A stretch of DNA of 62,783 nt from Eubacterium sp. (GCA_017477505.1 JAFUVQ010000020.1:1-62783); one strand, 5' to 3'. Positions 9,330-18,274 are shown, counted from the stretch's first letter. Numbers and translations are program-made. The notes: a model not told the origin generated them from the sequence alone.

Positions 9330-9358
9330 GAGTAGTTATCATAAGGGAGTATATATCT

Positions 9359-9979
9359 ATGACCATTTTACAATTAAAGTATGTGATAGCGCTGGCGAAT
9401 GCTTCGTCTATGCGGGAGGCGGCGAGCAAACTATTTGTGACACAACCGGCACTTTCTTCAATGATAAGGGAGCTGGAAGAAGAGCTGCAAATTCAAATCT
9501 TCAAGAGAAATAATAAGGGAATTGCTCTCACCAGTGAAGGAAGGGAATTCTTGACTTATGCTAAACAGGCTGTAAGTCAGTATCTTCTGATCGAGGATAG
9601 ATATGCGAAAAACGAGCGGGATAAGGTACATTTTTCTGTCTCCATGCAGCATTATGTTTTTGCTGTGAAAGCATTTCTCAAAGCTATTTGTGAGTTTTCT
9701 TATGACCGATACACCTACAGTGTGCAGGAGACAAAAACAGACGAAGTCCTTACCAATGTTAGAGATTTGAAGAGTGAAATAGGCATAATATCATATTCCA
9801 AGGGAAATGAGAATTTATTCAAGAAACTGTTTCGGGAGTTTGGGCTGTCCTTCCATCCGCTCATGATTAGAGATGCCTATGCATATCTCTGGAAAGATCA
9901 TCCGCTTGCAGACAGGGAAGAAATATCACTTGATGACCTTAGAGAATATCCTTGTATATCATTTGACCAGAGTACCTAA
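9359..9979 (+). pseudogene. LysR family transcriptional regulator, C-terminally truncated
   Basis: The 206-residue product begins with an intact LysR helix-turn-helix (QLKYVIALANASSMREAASKLF... PALSSMIRELEEEL, residues 5-60). The effector domain runs normally to YPCISFDQST and then stops. Family members are about 290-310 residues, so roughly the last 90-100 residues are missing. None of the three frames after 9979 continues the fold, so this looks like a deletion joint rather than a simple frameshift. DNA binding might persist; effector response is unlikely. Confidence 0.75.
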
Positions 9980-10034
9980 GCGGGAATCCTCGGTAATTCA
10001 AATGTTATCCATTTCGGAAGGGCAGGAAGTTACA

Positions 10035-10526
10035 ATGAATGAGATTAAAACCCGATACGGAAGTTTTATCCCATACAGCGGTGAAGTTGATCTTAGAAAA
10101 AAGAATAAAGAACCGGTCACGTATCATGAGAACGGTGAGATAGAGAGTAGTAATTTCGGATTCGATCTTACGGAGGATGGAAAACTGAAGTCCGTCGAGC
10201 CTGCCTTCGGAGAGAAGCTTATGACGAAAAATGGAATGTTATATCCTTTTGATACGGAGAGCTATCGTCTAAGTGCTGAGAACAATTCACTTATGTTTGA
10301 TGAAAAGGGAGATATCGTAAAAGTTAAGACTTTAAAGACAGGACTTAAGGTATCGATCGAAAATGGAATAAAGAATTTAAAGGCTTGTATGGCTCAGGAT
10401 CCGCTTACAGGATTTCCCAGACTGTTCCCGCTGGAACTATATTTCAATGGGGATATCATAGAAGTAACCTGTCTGGATAAGATCAGAGAAAGCTTTCCTT
10501 TAGAAGCGGTTGAATTTGAGTCTTGA
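10035..10526 (+). CDS. Conserved hypothetical protein, beta-rich
   Basis: 163 residues from the ATG at 10035, which has AGGAAG eight bases upstream. The open frame extends upstream to 9873, but that part lies inside the LysR gene in another frame. The protein is hydrophilic with regular short strands (YGSFIPYSGEVDLRKK, FGFDLTEDGKLKSVEPAFG, LFPLELYFNGDIIEV) and has no signal peptide or membrane segment. I do not recognise a named family. The gene sits between two truncated genes. Confidence 0.6.
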   Translation: MNEIKTRYGSFIPYSGEVDLRKKNKEPVTYHENGEIESSNFGFDLTEDGKLKSVEPAFGEKLMTKNGMLYPFDTESYRLSAENNSLMFDEKGDIVKVKTLKTGLKVSIENGIKNLKACMAQDPLTGFPRLFPLELYFNGDIIEVTCLDKIRESFPLEAVEFES

Positions 10527-10554
10527 GATTTTGAAGTTAATATTGCTTATAAAG

Positions 10555-10607
10555 ATATCATCTGTATGGCGTATATGCCCCTTTTAGATACAGATGATAT
10601 TTTTTTT
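10555..10607 (+). terminator. Rho-independent terminator
   Basis: ATATCATCTGTAT (10555-10567) pairs perfectly with ATACAGATGATAT (10588-10600), followed by an uninterrupted T run to 10607. It ends the transcript of the preceding hypothetical gene. Confidence 0.88.
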
Positions 10608-10618
10608 CACGATTTTTG

Positions 10619-10669
10619 TTGACAGGAATAAAAAAGTGGTGTATCGTCTGTATTACAATATATAATACA
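10619..10669 (+). promoter_or_regulatory. Promoter with GntR-like operator before the ABC remnant
   Basis: TTGACA (10619-10624) is followed after 17 bases by TATCGT (10642-10647), a plausible promoter. Just downstream, TGTATTA-N7-TAATACA (10649-10669) repeats the half-sites of the palindrome in front of the gntR gene at 7279-7297. This makes the ABC remnant/CPBP transcript a likely target of that regulator. Confidence 0.55.
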
Positions 10670-10746
10670 AACAATACATAGATTAGTATATGCTTGATTT
10701 TTTCTTGTAAACCAATAATACGAAATTTTGTTTCGGGGAGAAAAGA

Positions 10747-10824
10747 ATGATTATGCTGGAAATAAAGAATTTAGACAAGATTTATAAAGGAACGGATAAG
10801 GGTGTAAAGGATATTTCCATATAA
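10747..10824 (+). pseudogene. ABC transporter ATPase remnant (first 25 codons)
   Basis: The frame reads MIMLEIKNLDKIYKG... GVKDISI and then stops. That is the standard beginning of an ABC ATPase, ending just where the sequence should enter the strand before Walker A. The rest of the ATPase and any permease are absent, and a CPBP gene starts 14 bases later. It has a good start context (GGGGAG) and its own promoter/operator. It may survive as a short translated leader for the CPBP gene. Confidence 0.7.
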
Positions 10825-10838
10825 GAAAGGATACGAAA

Positions 10839-11774
10839 ATGAACAAAGAAATGGATAAGAAAAAAATAATAATGTTTGTTGTCATTACATATATAATCGC
10901 ATGGGCAATTGAGATACCCGTATCTATATATTATGTGAAGAATCCGGGGATGACCGGGAATAATGTTTTTAGAATTGGAATGGTTATAGCAATGTTTGTG
11001 CCTGTTTTGGTTGCTTTTATCCTGAATAAGACACCTAAAGGTATGGGATGGAAACCTGAATTAAAGGGAAATGTCAAATGGATTTTCTGGGCTATACTTG
11101 TTCCTGCAGTAGTTGTAATACTTGGAGCAGTGCTGTTCTATTGTTTCTATCCTGATCTTTTTGATTCTACTGCCTCATCATATTTAAGAAAACAGGGTGA
11201 GGATCTGGGAGTAGATATGATAGGGCAGCTTGAGTCTCAGGGTATTACTCCCGGATTATATGCCGGAATTTCATTGATTGCTTCTGTAACATATGGCGGA
11301 TTTATAAATATGTTCGTTGCAGTTGGGGAGGAAGCCGGTTGGAGAGGCTTTCTTTATACGGAACTTAGAAAAGGATTTGGAAGAGTATCAACCTGGATTA
11401 TAGGTGGAGTCATCTGGGCAGCATTTCATTTTCCTGTAATGATAATTGGCGGATATGAATATGGAACTGATTATCCTGGAGCTCCTGTACTTGGACTTAT
11501 AGTTTTCTCGATTAATTGTATAGCAAACGGATTGCTGCATGAGATTATTTATGATAAAACAAAATGTATATGGTTCCCGGCACTTTTACATGGGGTAATT
11601 AATGCAGTGGCAAATGTACCGCTTCTATTTTGGAACATGAATGCTGAAGAAAAAGCGAGCAGGCTTATGATTCTCGGACCTGGTGTGAATGGAATCATAG
11701 GTATGATTCCTATGGTAGTCTTCGCTGTGATAATGGCTGTGATAGTGATGCGAGGAGAAAAAGGAAAACAATAA
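10839..11774 (+). CDS. CPBP family intramembrane metalloprotease homolog
   Basis: 311 residues with about eight hydrophobic segments. The family motifs are present in order: EEAGWRGFLYTEL (the EExxxR motif), WAAFHFPVM and LLHGVINA. CPBP (Abi/CaaX-protease-like) proteins are intramembrane proteases or protease-like proteins, some linked to bacteriocin self-immunity. It is preceded by the ABC remnant and probably shares the GntR-like operator at 10.65 kb. AGAAAGGA serves as SD. Confidence 0.9.
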   Translation: MNKEMDKKKIIMFVVITYIIAWAIEIPVSIYYVKNPGMTGNNVFRIGMVIAMFVPVLVAFILNKTPKGMGWKPELKGNVKWIFWAILVPAVVVILGAVLFYCFYPDLFDSTASSYLRKQGEDLGVDMIGQLESQGITPGLYAGISLIASVTYGGFINMFVAVGEEAGWRGFLYTELRKGFGRVSTWIIGGVIWAAFHFPVMIIGGYEYGTDYPGAPVLGLIVFSINCIANGLLHEIIYDKTKCIWFPALLHGVINAVANVPLLFWNMNAEEKASRLMILGPGVNGIIGMIPMVVFAVIMAVIVMRGEKGKQ

Positions 11775-11817
11775 CCATAGACAAGAGAACAGGACAGGGG
11801 TATTGAAATAATAAAAA

Positions 11818-12573
11818 ATGCAGACAGATGTTTTGACAGAAAAAAGATTAAGAGAACTGGCGGAACGTGCTTACAGCACATCGAGGTACATTTATACTGA
11901 TTTTATGGATCTTGCCGGCCAAAGCATCTTCCATTCGCTGGAACGTGAGCTCCGCTATTCGGGAACCGAAATATTCGGCGGAGCTGACGGCTGTGAAAGA
12001 TGTGTCATACGTTTTGGAAATGAGGAAATGTGCGGCTATGTCGAGGACTTTCCCATAGTCATACTTAAAGTGGCGCCTGTTATGAAAAAGTTTGCTGAAG
12101 AACTTACACACAGGGATTTTCTCGGCTCGCTTATGGGTCTGGGAATCGAAAGGGAGAAAATCGGTGATATCATCGTAAATGAAAAAGAAGCCTTTGTATT
12201 TGCAAAGGAGGAGATCAGTGGGTATATCGCCGAAAATCTTGACTATGTTAAGCATACCCATGTTAAGACCGGAATATGTGAGACGCTTCCTGACGAGGTA
12301 AGGCCCCGATTAGAAGAAGTGAGACTGATAGTCAGCAGCAACCGCCTTGATGCAGTCATTTCCGGGCTTTATAAGCTTTCGAGAGACGCGTCATTAACCC
12401 TGATCCGTGCAGGGAAAGTATATATAAACGGAATTGAAACAACTTCAAATGCAAAAAGCCTGAACAGCAGAGATGTAATCTCTGTCCGTGGATACGGCAA
12501 GTTTATATTTGATGATGAGGGCGGAAAAACAAAAAAGGACAGATTGTATGTAGACTTACGCGTATATATATGA
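11818..12573 (+). CDS. ylmH: YlmH/RqcP2-like S4-domain RNA-binding protein
   Basis: 251 residues. The N-terminal two-thirds (AEELTHRDFLGSLMGLGI... KIGDIIV) match the YlmH family; the C-terminal S4 domain (about 170-235) carries SRDASLTLIRAGKVYING. In Bacillus this family acts in ribosome-associated quality control, binding obstructed 50S subunits with peptidyl-tRNA. It usually lies in the division (sep/ylm) cluster, but here it stands alone between a CPBP and a DUF362 gene. The start at 11818 has a weak SD. Confidence 0.85.
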   Translation: MQTDVLTEKRLRELAERAYSTSRYIYTDFMDLAGQSIFHSLERELRYSGTEIFGGADGCERCVIRFGNEEMCGYVEDFPIVILKVAPVMKKFAEELTHRDFLGSLMGLGIEREKIGDIIVNEKEAFVFAKEEISGYIAENLDYVKHTHVKTGICETLPDEVRPRLEEVRLIVSSNRLDAVISGLYKLSRDASLTLIRAGKVYINGIETTSNAKSLNSRDVISVRGYGKFIFDDEGGKTKKDRLYVDLRVYI

Positions 12574-12588
12574 TCGAATATCATTTTT

Positions 12589-12651
12589 GCAGTCCCCTGA
12601 ATGATAAGTACCGGGAATACCGGACACATATCATTCAGGGGACTGCTTTTT
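12589..12651 (+). terminator. Strong terminator hairpin
   Basis: An 18-base arm at 12589-12606 (GCAGTCCCCTGAATGATA) pairs perfectly with 12629-12646, followed by TTTTT. It ends the YlmH transcript. Confidence 0.9.
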
Positions 12652-12703
12652 GACGTTTTATGTATTATATGCTTTAAAGTATATAACAAGATTCGTTACA
12701 TAA

Positions 12704-12733
12704 TTGACTATATACGGGGAATTTAGATATAAT
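12704..12733 (+). promoter_or_regulatory. Sigma-A type promoter for the DUF362 gene
   Basis: TTGACT (12704-12709), an 18-base spacer and a consensus TATAAT (12728-12733). It leaves a leader of about 85-90 bases before the DUF362 start, in which I recognise no riboswitch. Confidence 0.75.
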
Positions 12734-12827
12734 TATAAAGAATCCCTATAGTGTTTTTTGGGGAGCCGGTAACGCTTACAATGCTGGAAAAGGCAGACGT
12801 TTTAAGTCATAAAAAGGAGGATTACAT

Positions 12828-13727
12828 ATGGGGTCTGTTTCTAAAGTTTATTTTACAAAAGATATTTCTCCCGAAAGCGTGGTCAGGTTATACGATATTC
12901 TGGGGAAAAAACTTGAAGGAAATGTGGCCATAAAGGTTCATTCCGGAGAAGCCGGAAATCAGAATTTTCTTCATCCTGAATTCTGGAAGCCTGTAGTGGA
13001 GCATGTGGGTGGCACAGTTGTGGAGTGTAACACAGCCTACGAGGGAGAGAGAAATTCCAGCAAAAAGCATATAAAGCTGATCGGTGCCCACGGCTGGAAT
13101 AATTTTTTTACTGTCGATCTTATGGATGAAGAGGGACCGGATGTTGAAATTCCAATCAAGAGGGATCACAGGCATCTTAAGTCCGATATAGTCGGAAAGA
13201 ATTTTATGAATTATGATTCCATGCTGGTGCTTTCACATTTCAAAGGGCATCCCATGGGTGGATACGGTGGAGCGCTTAAACAGCTGTCCATAGGCTGTGC
13301 GTCTGCGGCCGGAAAGGTGAATATACACTCCGCAGGAAAGTATACCACGGCTGAGGATCAGAATGTGGTATGGACCGATCTTCCGGAACAGAACGCATTC
13401 CTTGAATCTATGGCGGAGGCTGCATCGGCAGTTGTCGATCATTTTCAGGATAAGATAGTATATGTAAATGTTATGGCCAATATGTCTGTTGACTGTGACT
13501 GCTGTGCTGTTGCCGAGGATCCGTGCATGAAGGATATAGGAATACTTATCTCAACCGATCCGGTTGCGATAGATAAGGCATGTATAGATCTGGTTAAGCA
13601 GAGCGACGATCCCGGCAGGGAACATTTTCTTGAAAGAGTAACTACAAGAAATGGTGAGCATACGATCAGTGCTGCAGCAGAGCTCGGAATCGGTGTTACG
13701 GAATATGAACTTATTATCTGTGACTAA
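12828..13727 (+). CDS. DUF362 domain-containing protein
   Basis: 299 residues. The pattern EGNVAIKVHSGEAGNQNFLHP near the start, DSMLVLSHFKGHPMGGYGGALKQLSIG in the middle and ISTDPVAIDKACIDL near the end is typical of DUF362. Many relatives carry a ferredoxin domain; here there is only a small Cys cluster (DCDCCAVAEDPC, about 222-233), which could bind a metal or cluster. AAAGGAGG lies just before the ATG, and a consensus promoter upstream suggests high expression. The function of the family is not settled. Confidence 0.88.
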   Translation: MGSVSKVYFTKDISPESVVRLYDILGKKLEGNVAIKVHSGEAGNQNFLHPEFWKPVVEHVGGTVVECNTAYEGERNSSKKHIKLIGAHGWNNFFTVDLMDEEGPDVEIPIKRDHRHLKSDIVGKNFMNYDSMLVLSHFKGHPMGGYGGALKQLSIGCASAAGKVNIHSAGKYTTAEDQNVVWTDLPEQNAFLESMAEAASAVVDHFQDKIVYVNVMANMSVDCDCCAVAEDPCMKDIGILISTDPVAIDKACIDLVKQSDDPGREHFLERVTTRNGEHTISAAAELGIGVTEYELIICD

Positions 13728-13808
13728 GGTCATGGAAAGACAACATTCATACTGCTTTTCGAAAATATTATGACTTGTGGGGTAATAAGGCAGAAAGGAT
13801 TTGAAAAT

Positions 13809-13994
13809 ATGGATGAAGAAAGTAAAGATCTGGAAGCGAGAATCGCATATCTGGAGGAAAATGTAATTAAGGATGACATAGATAACCGCGGAATCTGTAC
13901 CGGTATTCCGGTAATGTCTAAAAAAGATTATATAGCCACAGGAATCTTCGCGTTGATATGCTTTATATTCATAATCATCGGAGGGCTTGTCTAA
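13809..13994 (+). CDS. Small single-span membrane protein
   Basis: 61 residues from the ATG at 13809 with AGAAAGGA upstream. The N-terminal half is acidic and helical (DLEARIAYLEENVIK); the C-terminal third is one hydrophobic span (ATGIFALICFIFIIIGG). The stop codon overlaps the next start (TAATG at 13992-13996), so translation is probably coupled to the large permease-acyltransferase gene. It may be an accessory subunit. I recognise no named family. Confidence 0.72.
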   Translation: MDEESKDLEARIAYLEENVIKDDIDNRGICTGIPVMSKKDYIATGIFALICFIFIIIGGLV

Positions 13995-16633
13995 TGAATA
14001 AAGTTGAGAAGGATATACAGCAGGAGGTGTATTTTGGTACATATCCTGTCCTTCCTAAGGAGAGAAAGTACGGCTTTATTGACGCCCTTCTTGTATTGTC
14101 GGGATATTGCATAGCAACATGGAGCTATACTCAGGGCTCTTATCTGGCTACGCTGGTTAATTTCAAACAGCTTATCATAGGAGCGTTTTTTGCAGCCCTT
14201 TTTATGCTTCTTATCTATCAGCTTCCTGTAATTCTGTCCGTAAGATACGGAATAGATATATGGATATGGCTGAGAAGCGTTTTCGGATTTAGGGGCGTAA
14301 ATCTGGTTACAATTCTTATTATACTTGTTAACTTCCCATGGTATGCGGTATGCTGTGAGCTTTTTGCTGATTCGATGGAGAATCTGCTGGGGATTTTCGG
14401 TGTGACGCTTTTTCCGGGCGGGCATCTTGTACTCAGCATTTCATGTGTTCTTCTTGGAACCATCATCGCCTACAGAGGTATAGGCAGTATTACCTGGACC
14501 ACAAGAATCCTTGTACCGCTTCTTCTCCTGGTCGGAGTGGTAGTTGTTATAGTCGGCGTGACAAGCGTACCGCTGGATGTTATATGGAACTATAAACCGG
14601 AGCTCACCGGTGATGCAGATATGACTACAAATTATATCCTCTCCATAGAGGCTAATTTTGCCTTCGTTATAACTCTCGTCGGTGGAATGGCAGAGGTTCC
14701 GAGACTTTGCAAGTCCGAACGTTCGGGTTTCTATGCGGGAGTTCTGGGGCAGGGACTTGCCGGCTCATTTTTCGTAGTAGTCGGCGCTGTTATGGCTATC
14801 GCCATGCATCATGTGACAGGTCAGATGATAGATGATCCTACATTGATGCTTGCTACATTGTCGGCACCTATACTGGGGCTTTCATCCCTCCTTCTCGTTG
14901 CATTTGCAAATATAGGTACACAGGCCGTCGGTTCATATATCTACGGAGTAATGCTCAAAACTACATTTCCGAAGATATCATACAGGACACTGATACTGAT
15001 TCTGGGAGCGTATGTTTCGGCTCTTTGTGTGTGGGGAAAGATAACGGAGTATTTCGGAAGCTTCCTTACCGTCGGAGCCTGCGTTTACGCACCGCTGGCG
15101 GCGCTGCTGGTCGTTGATTTCTTCCTCGTAAGAAAGCAGAAGCTGGATTTAAGAAGTGCTTTCGGACTTGAAGGTCATCATTCATATGATTATACCCACG
15201 GCTTTAATATAGTGGGAATGATCTGTCTTGTTTTCGGCTTTTTACTGTCACTTGTTATATATAATCCTATCAAGGGAATAGTTCATGTTCCTGCACTTTT
15301 CGTGCTGACACCTACCGGCTGTTCATTTCTTGCCACGGGAATTCTTTACTACCTTCTCTGCAGGCTTGCGCCCATCAGGCGTTATGTGAGGAAGGATGCT
15401 TACGTGATTCCGGACAAAAAGCCTTTTGACCGTGACAGGGTTCCGCCAAAGCAGAATCTGATACTCTTTCCCTTGATGCTTCTTATATGCAAGGTCATTA
15501 CTGCGAGAAATAAACTTAAGATTGACCGGCATAATATGGAGGGTATCAAGCCGCCTTTCCTTGTGCTTGGTACACATCATTCCTTCACGGATTTTTATGT
15601 GACGCCACTATGCCTTGCACCATACAGGGCAAATTATATATCGGAGCTTGAGGGCTTCGAGAATTTCGGCGAATGGATTTACCGCCAGGTGGGATGCCTC
15701 GGCACACGGAAGTTTATCAATGATCAGGCTTTGATAAAGAATATAAGAAATGTGATAAAACGTAAGGGTATCATGGTTATCTATCCTGAAGCCAGATATG
15801 CAAATGTAGGGACGCCATCCGAGCTCCCTATGTCTGTTGCAAAGCTGGTCAGGCTTCTGAAGGTTCCCGTTGTGGTGGTTAATATGCAGGGCAATTACCT
15901 CCTGTCGCCTATATGGAATCTGAAGGAGAGAAAGTCGGTACGCCTTCATGCGGATGTAAGCTGTGTGCTCAGTGCAGAGCAGGCAAAGAGCATGAGTGTT
16001 GAAGAGATACACAGTATACTCGAAAAGAATCTGGATTATGATGAATACAGATATCAGCGCGAAAACAATATGGTGATAGCTGATGATTTCCGGGCGGAAG
16101 GCCTGCATATGCCGCTATATAAATGTCGTGACTGTGGTACTGAATTCAAAATGATAACACATGGAAGTGTGATAAGCTGCGAGGCCTGCGGAGCTTCTTA
16201 TGAAATGGATGAGCTTGGGACACTGCACAGGATTAATTCTGATACTGATTCATTATATATCCCTGATTGGTATAACTGGGAAAGACAGTGTGTAAATGAA
16301 GAGATAGATGCAGGCAGATACCTGCTGGATACTAAAGTTAAGATAGAGGCACTCCCGAATTCATTTAATTTTGTTGACTGCGGCGAGGGCAGGCTGGTAC
16401 ACAGCCGTAACGGTTTTGACCTCACATTATATAATTACAGGACTTATAAAACAGAGACCTTGCATTTCTCGCCGAAATCAACTATCTCAATTCATACGGA
16501 ATATGACTACAGGGGTAAAGGACAATGTGTCACACTTTCAACATTGGATGACACATTCTTCATATATCCTCTGGAAGAAGGCTTTAATGCCACTAAGATA
16601 CAGTTTGCAACTGAATATATTGCGAAATTATAA
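13994..16633 (+). CDS. NCS1-like permease / PlsC-like acyltransferase / zinc-ribbon fusion
   Basis: 879 residues from the ATG at 13994. Residues about 25-470 form some 12 hydrophobic segments resembling a cytosine/purine (NCS1) permease, including GGMAEVPRLCKSERSGFYAG and ANIGTQAVGSYIYG. Residues about 500-690 are a PlsC-like acyltransferase: H528-X4-D533 in THHSFTDFY and YPEARY in place of FPEGTR. Residues about 710-735 hold a CRDC...CEAC zinc ribbon, then a beta-rich tail. No stop or frameshift separates the parts. An in-frame start at 13958 lies inside the previous gene and is less likely. Transport substrate and acyl acceptor are unknown. Confidence 0.85.
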   Translation: MNKVEKDIQQEVYFGTYPVLPKERKYGFIDALLVLSGYCIATWSYTQGSYLATLVNFKQLIIGAFFAALFMLLIYQLPVILSVRYGIDIWIWLRSVFGFRGVNLVTILIILVNFPWYAVCCELFADSMENLLGIFGVTLFPGGHLVLSISCVLLGTIIAYRGIGSITWTTRILVPLLLLVGVVVVIVGVTSVPLDVIWNYKPELTGDADMTTNYILSIEANFAFVITLVGGMAEVPRLCKSERSGFYAGVLGQGLAGSFFVVVGAVMAIAMHHVTGQMIDDPTLMLATLSAPILGLSSLLLVAFANIGTQAVGSYIYGVMLKTTFPKISYRTLILILGAYVSALCVWGKITEYFGSFLTVGACVYAPLAALLVVDFFLVRKQKLDLRSAFGLEGHHSYDYTHGFNIVGMICLVFGFLLSLVIYNPIKGIVHVPALFVLTPTGCSFLATGILYYLLCRLAPIRRYVRKDAYVIPDKKPFDRDRVPPKQNLILFPLMLLICKVITARNKLKIDRHNMEGIKPPFLVLGTHHSFTDFYVTPLCLAPYRANYISELEGFENFGEWIYRQVGCLGTRKFINDQALIKNIRNVIKRKGIMVIYPEARYANVGTPSELPMSVAKLVRLLKVPVVVVNMQGNYLLSPIWNLKERKSVRLHADVSCVLSAEQAKSMSVEEIHSILEKNLDYDEYRYQRENNMVIADDFRAEGLHMPLYKCRDCGTEFKMITHGSVISCEACGASYEMDELGTLHRINSDTDSLYIPDWYNWERQCVNEEIDAGRYLLDTKVKIEALPNSFNFVDCGEGRLVHSRNGFDLTLYNYRTYKTETLHFSPKSTISIHTEYDYRGKGQCVTLSTLDDTFFIYPLEEGFNATKIQFATEYIAKL

Positions 16634-18274
16634 AAGTGTCTTTGCCCATTCGATGGCATCATCTATATGAGGCCTGAAGTTTTCTTTTCCGACCTTTTCC
16701 ACGAAACCGTCTTTCTGCATTGTATTCAGCGGCTGTTCATTTACATGTGAGAACACAAGCTGAATGCCTTTAGTCCTGCATCTGTCATAAAAGCTTTCAA
16801 GTGAATGCATGGCAGTTGCGTCCAGAGCCGGAACACCTCTCATTCTTATGATGATGACCTTTGTCTCATCACGGAAGTTCATGGTATCAATCTGGCTTGA
16901 GCTTCCGAAGAACATTGGTCCGAATATCTCATAAACACGTACCTGCGCGGGAAGGGGCTTTAAGTCCATTCCATCCGGGTCATCGTCCGGGTCGTAATAT
17001 TTCCAGCCGACTACTCCTGACTCCTCACTCATTCTCTTGAGGAAGAGTATCATTGCAAGAAGCATGCCTATCTCGATGGCAAGCACCAGGTCAAAGATGA
17101 CTGTAAGTGCAAATGTGATGGTCAGGACTATGATATCGCTCTTCGGTGCTGTTTTGCAGAGGTGTACGAAGGTACGCCACTGACACATATTGTAGGCAAC
17201 TATGAAGAGTATGGCTGCTATGGTTGGCATAGGAATCAGAGCGGCATACGGCATGAGGATTACGAGTACAAGTATGAGTACTATTGAATGTACCATACCT
17301 GCTACAGGAGTACGACCGCCGTTTTTGATATTTGCTGCAGTTCTTGCTATGGCTCCGGTTGCAGGGATTCCTCCGAACAGAGCTGAACCGATATTGCCGC
17401 AGCCCTGAGCTATAAGCTCCATATTTGAACGATGATGTGAGTTGATCATACTGTCTGCAACAACACATGACAGGAGAGATTCTATAGCTGCCAGAATGGC
17501 TATGGTGAAGCCGTCCGGAAGTGCTGCATATATTGCCTCGAAACTGAGTCTCGGCACATGAAGTGTCGGAAGAGAACTGCTTATGGTGTAAAGATCTCCG
17601 ATGGTATTTACATTTATTCCCGTAAGCTTAACGATGAGAACGCCGGCTATGACTGCAACCAGTGAACCCGGAATCTTCTCTGTGATCTTCGGCATTATTA
17701 TCAGTATGGCAAGACTTATGGCACCTACAAGAAGTGCGTACGGGTTGATGGTTTTAATATTCAAGCCGAAGGCTTTAAGCTTGTCAATGGTCTCTATGGT
17801 AACTGTTCCCTTCGGATAGGTCAGTCCGAGAAAATCCTTCAGCTGGCCGATCACTATGGTAACTGCTATACCTGAGGTGAAGCCGGTTGTAATGGTATAC
17901 GGAATGAATTTGATAAGACTGCCCATTCGGAGCAGACCCATTATGATGAGTATGAGTCCGGCTATAACTGTAGCGATGATCATTCCGTCCATCCCGTTTT
18001 TGGCTATGATGCCTGCCACTATGGTGGCAAAGGCCGCCGTAGGTCCCGCAATCTGTACACGGCTGCCGCCGAGGAAGGATATGATGAAGCCGGCAACTAT
18101 GGCCGTAAATATACCTTCTGTGGGGCCGACGCCGGAAGCGAGGGCAAGGGCGATGGAAAGCGGAAGAGCAATAATGGCTACGATAATACCTGATACTACA
18201 TCCGTTCCGAACTGTTTCGCACTGTAATGTTTGAGTGTGCTGAAGAGCATTGGTTTTAATTTGTCTTTGTTCAT
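16628..18274 (-). CDS. SulP family inorganic anion transporter with STAS domain
   Basis: 548 residues: 10-12 hydrophobic segments with the SulP signature (GIIVAIIALPLSIALALASGVGPTEG near the start, then LGGSRVQIAGPTAAF), and a C-terminal STAS domain from about 430 (VIIIRMRGVPALDATAMHSLESF). The family carries sulfate, bicarbonate or related anions. It is convergent with the fusion gene, and the two coding regions overlap by six bases at their 3' ends. An AAGGAAG SD precedes the start. Confidence 0.93.
   Translation of the reverse strand: MNKDKLKPMLFSTLKHYSAKQFGTDVVSGIIVAIIALPLSIALALASGVGPTEGIFTAIVAGFIISFLGGSRVQIAGPTAAFATIVAGIIAKNGMDGMIIATVIAGLILIIMGLLRMGSLIKFIPYTITTGFTSGIAVTIVIGQLKDFLGLTYPKGTVTIETIDKLKAFGLNIKTINPYALLVGAISLAILIIMPKITEKIPGSLVAVIAGVLIVKLTGINVNTIGDLYTISSSLPTLHVPRLSFEAIYAALPDGFTIAILAAIESLLSCVVADSMINSHHRSNMELIAQGCGNIGSALFGGIPATGAIARTAANIKNGGRTPVAGMVHSIVLILVLVILMPYAALIPMPTIAAILFIVAYNMCQWRTFVHLCKTAPKSDIIVLTITFALTVIFDLVLAIEIGMLLAMILFLKRMSEESGVVGWKYYDPDDDPDGMDLKPLPAQVRVYEIFGPMFFGSSSQIDTMNFRDETKVIIIRMRGVPALDATAMHSLESFYDRCRTKGIQLVFSHVNEQPLNTMQKDGFVEKVGKENFRPHIDDAIEWAKTLL

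Noticed and set aside
9873-10034. Upstream extension of the hypothetical protein into the LysR gene
   Set aside because: The extension is out of frame with an intact LysR coding stretch; ATG 10035 has a proper SD.
10747-10824. Frameshift rather than truncation of the ABC ATPase
   Set aside because: No frame in the next several hundred bases contains Walker A or signature motifs; the CPBP gene begins at once.
12751-12933. 60-codon frame overlapping the start of the DUF362 gene
   Set aside because: It lies in another frame over a well-supported gene and has no family features.
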